Assembly (NCBI RefSeq): GCF_029269835.1
Contig: NZ_JARJBB010000005.1
Span: forward strand, 310,001-374,000
Direction of reading: 5' to 3'
DNA from: Streptomyces tropicalis
GTDB lineage: Bacteria; Actinomycetota; Actinomycetes; Streptomycetales; Streptomycetaceae
DNA: 64,000 nucleotides
Part shown: piece after piece, positions 17,014-25,581 of the stretch
Layout: every line of letters starts with the position of its first letter
How positions within the stretch are numbered: position 1 is the first letter of the stretch
Made by a program: the position numbers and the translations under genes
The notes under the pieces: generated by a model
What the model saw: only the letters and a program-made list of their open reading frames with translations
Database searches by the model: none
What the model was told of the DNA's origin: nothing

Positions 17014-17030
17014 CCCGTATTGCAGGTCCG
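17014..17030. promoter_or_regulatory. TTGC-N7-GCAA inverted repeat at the XRE-cupin start
   Basis: A TTGC/GCAA pair separated by seven bases lies just upstream of the ATG at 17012. A role as the regulator's own operator is inferred only from its place. Confidence 0.3.
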
Positions 17031-17168
17031 GCAACCGTGTTTGTCAATCGGGCAGGTCGGCGGGGCCGCACCGGGCCGCCGCCGTGCACCGGTCCCGGCC
17101 GGGCCGTGGAACGGCACCGGCACCGGCACCCAGGTGTGGACCACCGTCCGCCGGTGCACCATGACTGC

Positions 17169-18707
17169 ATGCTGCTGACCCGGCTCGCCCAGGTGTCCCG
17201 GGAGGTCGCCGCCACCTCGGCGCGGTCCCGGAAGATCGCCCTGCTCGCGGACCTGTTCCGGGACGCCGACGCGGACGACGTGCCCGTCGTCATCCCCTAT
17301 CTCGCGGGCCGCCTGCCGCAGGGCCGCATCGGCGTCGGCTGGAAGGTGCTCGGCCGGCCCGTCGCGCCCGCCGGTGCGCCGACGCTCACCGTGCGCGAGG
17401 TGGACGCCCGGCTGACCGAGCTGGGCGGAGTCTCGGGCGCCGGGTCGCAGGCCGCGCGCGCACGGCTGGTGGACGCCCTGATGAGTGCGGCCACCGAGGA
17501 CGAGCAGCGGTTCCTGCGCGGGCTGCTCACCGGCGAGGTCCGGCAGGGCGCCCTGGACGCGATCGCCGTCGAGGGACTGGCCGGGGCGACCGGCGCGGCA
17601 CCCGCGGACGTACGGAGGGCCGTCATGCTGGCCGGATCGCTGCAACCGGTGGCCCGGGCGCTGCTCGCGGACGGGCCGGGGGCCCTGGACCGCTTCCGGC
17701 TGACCGTGGGCCGCCCGGTGCTGCCGATGCTCGCGCACAGCGCGTCCTCCGTGGCCGAGGCGGTGGAACGGCTCGGCGCCTGCGCCGTGGAGGAGAAGCT
17801 GGACGGCATCCGGGTCCAGGTCCACCGGGACGGCGACGCCGTGCGGGTGCACACCCGGACGCTCGACGACATCACCGACCGGCTGCCCGAACTGACCGCG
17901 GCCGCACGTGCACTGGACGGCGACCGCTTCATCCTCGACGGCGAGGTCCTCGCCTTCGGCCCGGACGGCCGCCCGCGCTCCTTCCAGGAGACCGCCGGGC
18001 GGGTCGGCTCGAGAATCGACGTGGCGGCGGCCGCCGCCGCCGTGCCGGTCTCGCCCGTGTTCTTCGACGTGCTGTCGGTCGGCGGCCGCGACCTGCTGGA
18101 CCTGCCGCTGACCGAGCGGCACGCGGAGCTGGCCCGGCTGGTCCCGGAGCCCCTGCGGGTCCGCAGGGCGCTGGTGTCCGGAGCGGACGACGTCGCCGGG
18201 GCGGAGCGGTTCCTGTCCGCCACCCTGGAGCGCGGCCACGAGGGCGTGGTCGTCAAGGGCCTCGACGCGCCGTACAGCGCGGGCCGGCGGGGCGCCTCCT
18301 GGCTGAAGGTCAAGCCCGTGCACACCCTCGACCTGGTCGTCCTGGCCGCCGAGTGGGGGCACGGCCGGCGCACCGGGAAGCTGTCCAACCTGCACCTGGG
18401 CGCCCGCACCGCCGACGGCGGCTTCGCCATGCTCGGCAAGACCTTCAAGGGCATGACCGACGCGATGCTGGCCTGGCAGACGGAGCGGCTGCGCGAGCTG
18501 GCCGTGGACGAGCAGCGCTGGGGAGTGCGGGTGCGCCCCGAGCTGGTCGTGGAGATCGCCTACGACGGCCTCCAGCGCTCCACCCGCTACCCGGCAGGCG
18601 TCACCCTGCGCTTCGCCCGGGTGGTCCGCTACCGCGAGGACAAGCGCCCCGAACAGGCGGACACCGTGGAGCGGGTGCTCGCCGCGCATCCCGGGGTGGC
18701 TGCGTGA
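17169..18707 (+). CDS. ATP-dependent DNA ligase
   Basis: This 512-residue enzyme has an N-terminal DNA-binding domain, then the nucleotidyltransferase domain with the adenylated lysine K210 in EEKLDGIR (motif I), FILDGEVLAF (motif III), GHEGVVVKG (motif IV) and SWLKVKP (motif V), and a C-terminal OB fold. It seals nicks using ATP and is distinct from the essential NAD-dependent LigA. Length and order match the LigB-type ligase of Streptomyces. ATG at 17169 was chosen as it gives the family N terminus MLLTRLAQVSREVAATS. A NUDIX gene overlaps its stop. Confidence 0.95.
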   Translation: MLLTRLAQVSREVAATSARSRKIALLADLFRDADADDVPVVIPYLAGRLPQGRIGVGWKVLGRPVAPAGAPTLTVREVDARLTELGGVSGAGSQAARARLVDALMSAATEDEQRFLRGLLTGEVRQGALDAIAVEGLAGATGAAPADVRRAVMLAGSLQPVARALLADGPGALDRFRLTVGRPVLPMLAHSASSVAEAVERLGACAVEEKLDGIRVQVHRDGDAVRVHTRTLDDITDRLPELTAAARALDGDRFILDGEVLAFGPDGRPRSFQETAGRVGSRIDVAAAAAAVPVSPVFFDVLSVGGRDLLDLPLTERHAELARLVPEPLRVRRALVSGADDVAGAERFLSATLERGHEGVVVKGLDAPYSAGRRGASWLKVKPVHTLDLVVLAAEWGHGRRTGKLSNLHLGARTADGGFAMLGKTFKGMTDAMLAWQTERLRELAVDEQRWGVRVRPELVVEIAYDGLQRSTRYPAGVTLRFARVVRYREDKRPEQADTVERVLAAHPGVAA

Positions 18708-19177
18708 GCGAGCGGCGGCACCGGCGCAGCGCGGGCCTGCTGCTGTTCCGCCGCACCGGCGGCGGGACCGAGGTGCTGCTCGGCCACATGGGCGGCCCCT
18801 TCTTCGCCCGGCGCGACGCGGGCGCGTGGACGGTCCCGAAGGGCGAGTACGGCCCCGAGGAGCCGGCGTGGGAGGCCGCCCGCCGCGAGTTCCGGGAGGA
18901 GCTGGGCCTGCCGCCCCCCGACGGCGCGGCATTGCCGCTGGGCGAGGTGCGGCAGACCGGCGGCAAGACGGTCACCGCATGGGCCGTGGAGGGCGACCTG
19001 GACCCGGCGGCGGTCACCCCCGGCACCTTCCGGATGGAGTGGCCTCCGCGGTCCGGGCGGACCCGGGAGTTCCCGGAGCTGGACCGGGTGCGGTGGTTCG
19101 GCCTCGACCGGGCCCGCGAGGTGATCGTCACGGCCCAGGCCGCGTTTCTCGACCGGCTGGCGGAGCACTCGCCCTGA
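18704..19177 (+). CDS. NUDIX hydrolase
   Basis: A 157-residue protein with a complete Nudix box starting at about residue 46 (GEYGPEEPAWEAARREF followed by REELGL), so Mg-dependent hydrolysis of a nucleoside diphosphate linked to another moiety is expected. The N-terminal strand RSAGLLLFRR and the WTVPKG turn resemble housecleaning NUDIX enzymes. Its GTG lies inside the ligase stop (GTGA overlap), implying co-translation with a DNA ligase and perhaps a joint role in nucleotide-pool or DNA-end cleanup. The substrate is not predictable from sequence. Confidence 0.92.
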   Translation: MSERRHRRSAGLLLFRRTGGGTEVLLGHMGGPFFARRDAGAWTVPKGEYGPEEPAWEAARREFREELGLPPPDGAALPLGEVRQTGGKTVTAWAVEGDLDPAAVTPGTFRMEWPPRSGRTREFPELDRVRWFGLDRAREVIVTAQAAFLDRLAEHSP

Positions 19178-19253
19178 CGAGAGGTGTACGCGTTGCGGTC
19201 GCCCCCGCGGCGCGCGAAGGTCGAAGCACAGCCCGCTCCCAGGGAGGTCGGTC

Positions 19254-20639
19254 ATGCCCATTGCGACGGTGAACCCGGCGAACGGCGAGACGCTCAAGAC
19301 GTACGAGGCGATGGGCGTGGAGGAGGTCGAGCGCCGGCTCCAGCTCGCCGAGGCCACGTTCCGGACGTACCGGACCACCTCGTACGCCGAACGCGCGAGC
19401 CTGCTGAGCCGGGCCGCGGACCTCCTCGACGAGGACCAGGGGGAGATCGGCGCCGTCATGACCACCGAGATGGGCAAGCCGGTCGTGCAGGCCCGCGCGG
19501 AGGCGGCGAAGTGCGCCCGGGCGATGCGCTGGTACGCGGAGCGCGCCGAGGCACTGCTCGCCGACGAGCTGCCCGGGGAGAACGACGTGCGGGACTCGGG
19601 CGCCTCCCGGGTCCTGGTCCGCTACCGGCCGCTCGGCCCGGTGCTCGCGGTGATGCCGTGGAACTTCCCGTTGTGGCAGGTGGTCCGCTTCGCGGCACCG
19701 GCGCTGATGGCCGGCAACGTGGGCCTGCTCAAGCACGCCTCCAACGTGCCGCAGACCGCGCTGTACCTGGAGGACCTCTTCCACCGGGCGGGCCACCCCG
19801 AGGGCTGCTTCCAGACCCTGCTGGTGGGCGCGGGCGCGGTGGACGAGATCCTGCGCGACGACCGGGTGAAGGCCGCCACCCTCACCGGCAGCGAGCCGGC
19901 CGGCCGGGCCGTCGCGTCGACCGCGGGCGAGATGGTCAAGAAGACGGTGCTGGAGCTGGGCGGCAGCGACCCGTTCGTGGTGATGCCGTCGGCGGACCTG
20001 GACCGGGCCGTCGAGACGGCGGTGACCGCGCGGGTGCAGAACAACGGCCAGTCGTGCATCGCCGCCAAGCGGTTCATCGTGCACGCCGACGTCCACGACG
20101 CCTTCGCCGAGCGGTTCGCCCGCGGCATGCGGGAGCTGAGGGTCGGCGACCCGGCCCTGGAGGACACGCAGGTCGGGCCGCTCGCCACCGAGCAGGGACG
20201 GGCCGACCTGGAGGAGCTGGTGGACGACGCCCGCCGCGGCGGGGCGACGGTGCTCTGCGGGGGCGAGCGGCCCGAGGGGCCCGGCTGGTTCTACCCGCCG
20301 ACCGTCCTGACCGGCGTCACCCGCGAGATGCGCATCCACCGCGAGGAGGCCTTCGGGCCGGTCGCCACGCTGTACCGCGCCGCCGACCTGGACGAGGCGG
20401 TGCTCATCGCCAACGACTCTCCGTTCGGGCTGAGTTCGAACGTGTGGACGCGGGACGCGGACGAGGTGGACCGGTTCGTGCGGGACATCGAGGCGGGCGG
20501 CGTCTTCTTCAACGGCATGACGGCCTCGCACCCGGCGTTCCCCTTCGGCGGCGTCAAGAGGTCCGGTTACGGCCGTGAGCTGTCCGGGCACGGAATCCGC
20601 GAGTTCTGCAACATCACGACCGTGTGGCACGGGGCCTGA
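19254..20639 (+). CDS. NADP-dependent aldehyde dehydrogenase, succinate-semialdehyde type
   Basis: A 461-residue aldehyde dehydrogenase. Motifs are PWNFPLWQVVRFAAPALMAG, the general base E234 in LELGGSDPF, the nucleophile C268 in NNGQSCIAAKRF, and EEAFGPVA near 365. The N-terminal domain is short compared with the 480-490 residue GabD class, as in the compact 455-460 residue actinobacterial succinate-semialdehyde dehydrogenases, so that role (GABA shunt or succinate semialdehyde to succinate) is inferred. A perfect GGGAGG ribosome-binding site precedes ATG at 19254. Confidence 0.9.
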   Translation: MPIATVNPANGETLKTYEAMGVEEVERRLQLAEATFRTYRTTSYAERASLLSRAADLLDEDQGEIGAVMTTEMGKPVVQARAEAAKCARAMRWYAERAEALLADELPGENDVRDSGASRVLVRYRPLGPVLAVMPWNFPLWQVVRFAAPALMAGNVGLLKHASNVPQTALYLEDLFHRAGHPEGCFQTLLVGAGAVDEILRDDRVKAATLTGSEPAGRAVASTAGEMVKKTVLELGGSDPFVVMPSADLDRAVETAVTARVQNNGQSCIAAKRFIVHADVHDAFAERFARGMRELRVGDPALEDTQVGPLATEQGRADLEELVDDARRGGATVLCGGERPEGPGWFYPPTVLTGVTREMRIHREEAFGPVATLYRAADLDEAVLIANDSPFGLSSNVWTRDADEVDRFVRDIEAGGVFFNGMTASHPAFPFGGVKRSGYGRELSGHGIREFCNITTVWHGA

Positions 20640-20664
20640 GGTTTCCGCGGCTACGATCGCTGTC

Positions 20665-20901
20665 GTGAACCGCGAAGTGACTCTCCCGCTGATCGTCGAC
20701 GACCGCGGTACGTTGCAGGTGGCCGCGTCCGACGTGAGCAAACTGCTGCGCACCGTGGGCGGCCGGTGGCTGCGGCTGGTGGAGGGCGGGCAGGAGGGGC
20801 TCGACGAGGACACGGTGGCGACGCTCACGATCGAACTCGCCAAGCTGGCCGACCGGATCGACGTCGCCTGCATCGCGCACAGCAGCGGGACGAAGGGGTA
20901 G
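20665..20901 (+). CDS. Small conserved protein, DUF6213-like
   Basis: A 78-residue protein, acidic in its C-terminal half, with an N-terminal strand pair (VTLPLIVDDRGTLQVAA) and a helix-rich C-terminal half (DVSKLLRTVGGRWLRLVEGG, then DEDTVATLTIELAKLADRID). The sequence resembles a small Streptomyces family of unknown role. The GTG at 20665 is 26 nt after the dehydrogenase stop, so it may be co-transcribed with it. Confidence 0.75.
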   Translation: MNREVTLPLIVDDRGTLQVAASDVSKLLRTVGGRWLRLVEGGQEGLDEDTVATLTIELAKLADRIDVACIAHSSGTKG

Positions 20902-21304
20902 CGGGACCACCGCCGCCCGGGGGCCATCCGTGTGATCGTTCCGCCAGATGCCCCAGCGGTCCCGGTCGACGGTGATCACCTTTCTCTGCTCGCCGCGCGA
21001 GGTGCGGCGCGCGCCGGTGCCCCACCGAGCGGGCGCTCCCCGCGGAAAACCCGCTGACCTGCACGAACGGCCCGTCCGTCGCGCCCGGAAGTGCCGTCGG
21101 GCGCCCCGCGCGGACCGCCGCGCGTCCCCCGTTCGGCGGACAGCGCGGCCCGGTCCGGTCCCCGGCCGCCGTCCCCGGTTTGGAGTAGTCCGGCGCGAGA
21201 TCGTCGCTCTCCCGGGTGATCGTGGGTGGACCACCCTTCTGGGTGCGGCACCCCTCTGACCGGAGGGCGACCGGCCTTCCGGACGGCGAAAGCAGGCGCG
21301 GCTC
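20902..21304. other. rppA promoter region
   Basis: A 403-bp non-coding gap. Its last 80 bp carry two similar 13-nt palindromes (21224-21236 and 21241-21253) immediately upstream of rppA. The remainder has no convincing coding frame or tandem repeat. Confidence 0.55.
21224..21253. promoter_or_regulatory. Twin palindromes GGGTGG-A-CCACCC and GGGTGC-G-GCACCC
   Basis: Two perfect 6-bp inverted repeats with a single central base, centred at 21230 and 21247, 17 bp apart, and 52 bp before the rppA ATG. Similar sequence, layout and near-helical spacing suggest two binding sites for one dimeric regulator. No regulator is known to me for this motif. Confidence 0.45.
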
Positions 21305-22360
21305 ATGGCGACTTTGTGCAGACCCTCGGTGTCCGTTCCAGAGCACGTGATCACGATGGAGGAGACGCTGGAGCTCGCACGCTCCCGCCATGCGGACCAC
21401 CCGCAACTCCCGCTGGCCCTCCGGCTGATCGAGAACACCGGTGTACGCACGCGGCACATCGTGCAGCCGATCGAGGAGACGCTGAAGCACCCGGGCTTCG
21501 AGGAGCGCAACAAGCTCTACGAGCAGGAGGCCAAGGCACGGGTCCCGGCCGTCATCCAGCGCGCGCTGGACGACGCAGAACTCCTCACCACGGACATCGA
21601 TGTCATCATCTACGTCTCCTGCACGGGCTTCATGATGCCCTCGCTGACGGCGTGGCTGATCAACGAGATGGCCTTCGACAGCACCACGCGGCAGATACCC
21701 ATCGCCCAGCTGGGCTGTGCGGCCGGCGGCGCGGCCATCAACCGGGCCCACGACTTCTGCACGGCGTACCCGGACGCCAACGCGCTGATCGTGGCCTGCG
21801 AGTTCTGCTCGCTGTGCTACCAGCCCACCGACCTGGGCATCGGCTCCCTGCTCTCCAACGGCCTGTTCGGCGACGGCATCGCGTCCGCGGTGGTCCGCGG
21901 CCGCGGCGGGACCGGCGTCCGGCTCGAACGCAACGGCTCGTACCTGATCCCCAAGACCGAGGACTGGATCGCGTACGACGTCCGCGCCACCGGCTTCCAC
22001 TTCCTGCTGGACAAGCGGGTGCCCACCACGATGGAGCCGCTCGCCCCGGCGCTCCAGGACCTGGCGGGTCAGCACCAGTGGGACGCGTCGGACCTGGACT
22101 TCTACGTCATCCACGCGGGCGGTCCGCGCATCCTGGACGACCTCAGCACGTTCCTGGAGGTCGACCCGCACGCGTTCCGGTTCAGCCGGTCGACGCTCAC
22201 CGAGTACGGCAACATCGCCAGCGCCGTGGTGCTGGACGCGCTGCGCCGGCTGTTCGACGACGGCGGCGCCGAGCACGGCGCGCGCGGGCTGCTCGCCGGC
22301 TTCGGCCCGGGCATCACGGCCGAGATGACCCTGGGCCACTGGCAGGACGGCGGTGCGTGA
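21305..22360 (+). CDS. rppA: 1,3,6,8-tetrahydroxynaphthalene synthase (type III PKS)
   Basis: This 351-residue homodimeric type III polyketide synthase condenses five malonyl-CoA to tetrahydroxynaphthalene. The catalytic triad is in place: C138 in QLGCAAGG, H270 in HAGGP and N303 in YGNIASA. C106 in SCTGFMMP is also present; in the Streptomyces griseus enzyme the residue at this position matters for malonyl starter selection. Numbering coincides with RppA, supporting the assignment and the start at 21305. Its stop overlaps the P450 start, which places the THN-oxidising genes in one operon. The product feeds flaviolin and naphthoquinone pigments. Confidence 0.97.
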   Translation: MATLCRPSVSVPEHVITMEETLELARSRHADHPQLPLALRLIENTGVRTRHIVQPIEETLKHPGFEERNKLYEQEAKARVPAVIQRALDDAELLTTDIDVIIYVSCTGFMMPSLTAWLINEMAFDSTTRQIPIAQLGCAAGGAAINRAHDFCTAYPDANALIVACEFCSLCYQPTDLGIGSLLSNGLFGDGIASAVVRGRGGTGVRLERNGSYLIPKTEDWIAYDVRATGFHFLLDKRVPTTMEPLAPALQDLAGQHQWDASDLDFYVIHAGGPRILDDLSTFLEVDPHAFRFSRSTLTEYGNIASAVVLDALRRLFDDGGAEHGARGLLAGFGPGITAEMTLGHWQDGGA

Positions 22361-23574
22361 TGAGCGAGGAGACGCTCACCGAGGCCATGCCCCCCGTCCG
22401 GCAGTGGCCGGCGTTCGACCTGACCGGGACCGACTTCGACCCGGTGCTGGCCGACCTGATGGAGGAGGGGCCGGTCACCCGCATCCAGCTGCCCAACGGC
22501 GAGGGCTGGGCGTGGCTGGTGACCCGCATGGACGACGTGCGGATGGTCGCCAACGACCCGCGCTTCGGCCGCGAGGCGGTGATGGACGGTCAGGTCACAC
22601 GGCTGGCACCGCACTTCATCCCGTCCCGGGGTGCGGTCGGCTTCCTCGACCCGCCCGACCACACCCGGCTGCGCCGCTCGGTGGCGCCCGCCTTCACGGC
22701 CCGCGGCGTCGAGCGGGTGCGGGAGAACGCGCGGCGGATGCTGGACGACCTGGTCGACGAACTCCTCCAGGACGGCCCGCCCGCGGACCTCACCGCGGCG
22801 GTGCTGAGCCCCTTCCCGATCGCGGTGATCTGCGAGCTGATGGGGGTGCCCGCGGCCGACCGGCACGCGATGCACACCTGGACGCAGCTGATCCTGTCCT
22901 CGGCGCACGGCGCGGTGGTCAGCGAGCGGGCCAAGGAGGAGATGGGCGCCTACTTCGCCGGCCTCGTCGGGTCCCGGGCCGGCAGCACCGACGAGGACGT
23001 GGCCTCGCTGCTCGGCGCCGCCGTGGGCCGTGGGGAGATGACGACGGCGGAGGCCGTGGGCCTCGCGGTGCTCCTGCAGATCGGCGGCGAGGCGGTCACC
23101 AACAACAGCGGGCAGATGTTCTACCTGCTGCTGACCCGGCCGGAGCTGGCCGAACGGCTGCGCCACGAACCGGGGATCCGCCCGCAGGCGATCGACGAGC
23201 TGCTGCGGTACATCCCGCACCGCAACGCGGTCGGGCTGTCCCGGATCGCCCTGGAGGACGTGGAGATCAAGGGGGTGCGGATCCGGGCCGGCGACGCGAT
23301 CTACGTGTCGTACCTGTCCGCCAACCGCGACCCCGACGTCTTCCCGGACCCCGGAGCGATCGACTTCTCGCGCAGTCCGAACCCGCACGTGTCCTTCGGC
23401 TTCGGCCCGCACTACTGCCCGGGCGGCCGGCTGGCCCGGCTCGAGTCGCAGCTCCTCGTCGACGCGCTGCTCGACCGGGTGCCGGGGCTGAGGCTCGCGG
23501 TGCCGCCGGACGAGGTGCCCTTCAGGAAGGGCGCGTTGATCCGCGGACCCGAGGCCCTGCCCGTGACGTGGTGA
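22360..23574 (+). CDS. Cytochrome P450, CYP158A-type (flaviolin coupling)
   Basis: A 404-residue P450 with heme ligand C353 in FGFGPHYCPGG and the ExxR motif in the K helix (IDELLRYIP). In the I helix (IGGEAVTNNSGQ) alanine 245 replaces the usual oxygen-activating threonine, as known for CYP158A2, which oxidatively couples flaviolin into biflaviolin. The length and the location behind rppA match that enzyme; the alternative is a P450mel-type coupling of THN itself. ATG shares its A with the rppA stop TGA. Confidence 0.93.
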   Translation: MSEETLTEAMPPVRQWPAFDLTGTDFDPVLADLMEEGPVTRIQLPNGEGWAWLVTRMDDVRMVANDPRFGREAVMDGQVTRLAPHFIPSRGAVGFLDPPDHTRLRRSVAPAFTARGVERVRENARRMLDDLVDELLQDGPPADLTAAVLSPFPIAVICELMGVPAADRHAMHTWTQLILSSAHGAVVSERAKEEMGAYFAGLVGSRAGSTDEDVASLLGAAVGRGEMTTAEAVGLAVLLQIGGEAVTNNSGQMFYLLLTRPELAERLRHEPGIRPQAIDELLRYIPHRNAVGLSRIALEDVEIKGVRIRAGDAIYVSYLSANRDPDVFPDPGAIDFSRSPNPHVSFGFGPHYCPGGRLARLESQLLVDALLDRVPGLRLAVPPDEVPFRKGALIRGPEALPVTW

Positions 23575-23581
23575 GGTCGCG

Positions 23582-24124
23582 ATGACGGCGATCGAGGAAC
23601 CGACGACGGCGTCCGACGGCCTGCTGGTGCCCCCGGGCCACGGCCGGGTCGTCGCGACGCCCGCGCAGCGCGTGACCTTCAAGGTGACCGGATCGCACTC
23701 GCGGTCGGCCTCCACCTTCGAGGTGGAGGTCCCGCCGGGCTTCGACGTCGGCGCCCATGTGCACACGCGCAGCGAGGAGTTGTTCTACGTGCTCGAGGGC
23801 GAGCTGGACGTGCTCGCGTTCGAGCCGCGGATCCGGACCCCGGACCACTGGCAGAGGTGGGAGTCCCGGTCGGGCAGCCCCGTGGTGCGGGCCACGCCGG
23901 GCACGGTGATCGTGGTCCCGCCGGGCTGCCCGCACGCCTTCGCCAACCCGACGGAGGCGCCCGCCAGGATGTTCTTCCAGGCTTCACCACCGCCCGACCA
24001 CGAGCGGTACTTCGAGGAACTGCTGGAGATCCTCGGGGCCGGCGGTCCGCCGGACCACGCGGCGATCGAGGATCTCAGGAAGCGCTACGACATCGAGCAG
24101 CTCACCCCGCTGAAACACCGGTGA
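23582..24124 (+). CDS. Cupin oxidase converting THN to flaviolin (MomA type)
   Basis: The 180-residue protein is a single cupin with metal-binding residues in VGAHVHTRSEELFYVLEGELD (H-x-H-x4-E) and PPGCPHAFANP (second-motif His). Cupin enzymes of this family (MomA) form the quinone of flaviolin from tetrahydroxynaphthalene. The gene is 7 bp after the P450 and completes the pigment operon rppA-P450-cupin. ATG at 23582 is preceded by GAGG. Confidence 0.85.
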   Translation: MTAIEEPTTASDGLLVPPGHGRVVATPAQRVTFKVTGSHSRSASTFEVEVPPGFDVGAHVHTRSEELFYVLEGELDVLAFEPRIRTPDHWQRWESRSGSPVVRATPGTVIVVPPGCPHAFANPTEAPARMFFQASPPPDHERYFEELLEILGAGGPPDHAAIEDLRKRYDIEQLTPLKHR

Positions 24125-24130
24125 GCGACG

Positions 24131-24167
24131 CCGAGGGGTGGGAGGACCGGGCCTCCCCACCCCTCGG
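24131..24167. terminator. Bidirectional terminator between convergent genes
   Basis: CCGAGGGGTGGG-AGG pairs with CCT-CCCCACCCCTCGG over about 14 bp with a short loop. It lies between the cupin stop (24124, plus strand) and the dehydrogenase stop (24186, minus strand), so it can serve both transcripts. Confidence 0.7.
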
Positions 24168-24185
24168 GCGCTGCTGCGCACGCGG

Positions 24186-25412
24186 TCAGCGCAGCGGCAG
24201 TCCCGAGATCGTCCGGGAGATCACCAGGCGCTGGATCTCGCTGGTGCCCTCGAAGATGGTGTAGATCGCCGCGTCGCGGTGCATGCGCTCCACCGGGTAC
24301 TCGCGGGTGTAGCCGTTGCCGCCGAGTATCTGGATCGCCTGGGCGGTGACCTTCTTGGCGGTCTCACTGGCGAACAGCTTCGACATCGATCCCTCGGCAG
24401 CGGTGAACGGCTTACCGTTGACCGCCATCCACGACGCGCGCCACACCATGAGGCGGGCGGCGTCGACCTGCGTCGCCATGTCGGCGAGCTGGAAGGCGAC
24501 GCCCTGGTTGTCGATGATCGGTCGGCCGAACTGCTCCCGGGTGCGGGCGTAGTCGAGGGCGACCTCGTAGGCGGCGCGGGCGGTGCCGACCGCCATCGCG
24601 CCGACCGCCGGGCGGGACGCCTCGAAGGTGGCCATGGCCGCGTTCTTGACGCGCTCGCCGCCCTTCCTGGCCCGCTCGCGGGCGCGGGCGAGGCGCTCGT
24701 CCAGCTTCTCCTTGCCGCCGAGCAGGCAGGAGCCGGGGACGCGCACACCGTCCAGGACCACCTCGGCGGTGTGGGAGGCGCGGATGCCGTGCTTCTTGAA
24801 CTTCTGCCCCTGGGACAGGCCCGGCGTGTTCGGCGGGACGATGAAGGAGGCGTGGCCCTTGGAGCCGAGCTCCGGGTCGACGACCGCGACGACCACGTGG
24901 ACGTTGGCGATGCCGCCGTTGGTGGCCCAGGTCTTGGTGCCGTCGAGCACCCACTCGTCCTTGGCCTCGTCGTACACCGCGCGGGTGCGCATCGAGGAGA
25001 CGTCGGAGCCGGCGTCGGGCTCGGAGGAGCAGAAGGCGGCGACCTTGACGTCGTTCGGGTCGCCGTACATCTGGGGGATCCAGGTGCCGATCTGCTCCTC
25101 GGTGCCGTTGGCGAGCACGCCGACGGCGGCGAGGCCGGTGCCCACGATCGACAGGGCGATGCCCGCGTCGCCCCAGAACAGCTCCTCCATCGCCATCGGG
25201 ATGCCGAGACCGCTGGCGTCGAAGTACTGCTGGGCGTAGAAGTCGAGGGAGTAGATGCCGACCTTGGCGGCCTCCTGGATGACCGGCCAGGGAGTCTCCT
25301 CACGCTCGTCCCATTCGGCGGCCGCGGGACGGATCACGTCGGCGGCGAAACCGTGGAGCCAGTCCCGGACCTCCTTCTGTTCGTCGTTGAGCTCCATGGT
25401 GAACTCGGCCAT
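24186..25412 (-). CDS. Acyl-CoA dehydrogenase
   Basis: A 408-residue acyl-CoA dehydrogenase. Signatures are AAFCSSEPDAGSDVSSMRTRA (FAD/acyl-CoA binding), DGTKTWATNGG, YARTREQFGRPI, and ILGGNGYTREYPVERMHRDAAIYTIFEGTSEIQ (including the catalytic glutamate context). It oxidises an acyl-CoA at the alpha-beta bond using FAD and electron-transfer flavoprotein. A GGAGGGG ribosome-binding site precedes ATG at 25412. It is divergent from a TetR gene across two operator-like palindromes, so repression by that regulator is likely. Confidence 0.93.
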   Translation of the reverse strand: MAEFTMELNDEQKEVRDWLHGFAADVIRPAAAEWDEREETPWPVIQEAAKVGIYSLDFYAQQYFDASGLGIPMAMEELFWGDAGIALSIVGTGLAAVGVLANGTEEQIGTWIPQMYGDPNDVKVAAFCSSEPDAGSDVSSMRTRAVYDEAKDEWVLDGTKTWATNGGIANVHVVVAVVDPELGSKGHASFIVPPNTPGLSQGQKFKKHGIRASHTAEVVLDGVRVPGSCLLGGKEKLDERLARARERARKGGERVKNAAMATFEASRPAVGAMAVGTARAAYEVALDYARTREQFGRPIIDNQGVAFQLADMATQVDAARLMVWRASWMAVNGKPFTAAEGSMSKLFASETAKKVTAQAIQILGGNGYTREYPVERMHRDAAIYTIFEGTSEIQRLVISRTISGLPLR

Positions 25413-25437
25413 GTCCCCTCCAACTGCACACGTACAT

Positions 25438-25475
25438 GTTACTTGCGGTAACACGAGTGTGTTACTGGCGAGTAG
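25438..25475. promoter_or_regulatory. Twin TetR-type operators between acyl-CoA dehydrogenase and regulator
   Basis: GTTACTTGCGGTAAC at 25438-25452 and GTTACTGGCGAGTAG at 25461-25475 are separated by 8 bp and centred 23 bp apart. The first is a GTTAC/GTAAC palindrome and the second fits the TTACT-N4-AGTA pattern used by TetR regulators of actinobacterial fatty-acyl-CoA dehydrogenase genes. Together with the intervening bases they create overlapping half-sites. They lie 26 bp before the dehydrogenase ATG, on top of its expected promoter. Confidence 0.65.
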
Positions 25476-25581
25476 GAAATGTCAACCCCCGATGACCGGT
25501 CGGCAGCCCGTTCGAGGTCCAGGCCTTTGACAGTGTTAGTTTGCGCAGGCGTCACCGAAACAGCACGGGTGGGGAGAGCAC

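Noticed and set aside
16368..18932. An 854-residue minus-strand frame across the DNA ligase
   Set aside because: Only its last 215 codons (the XRE-cupin gene) are real; the remainder is an antisense shadow of the ligase and NUDIX genes.
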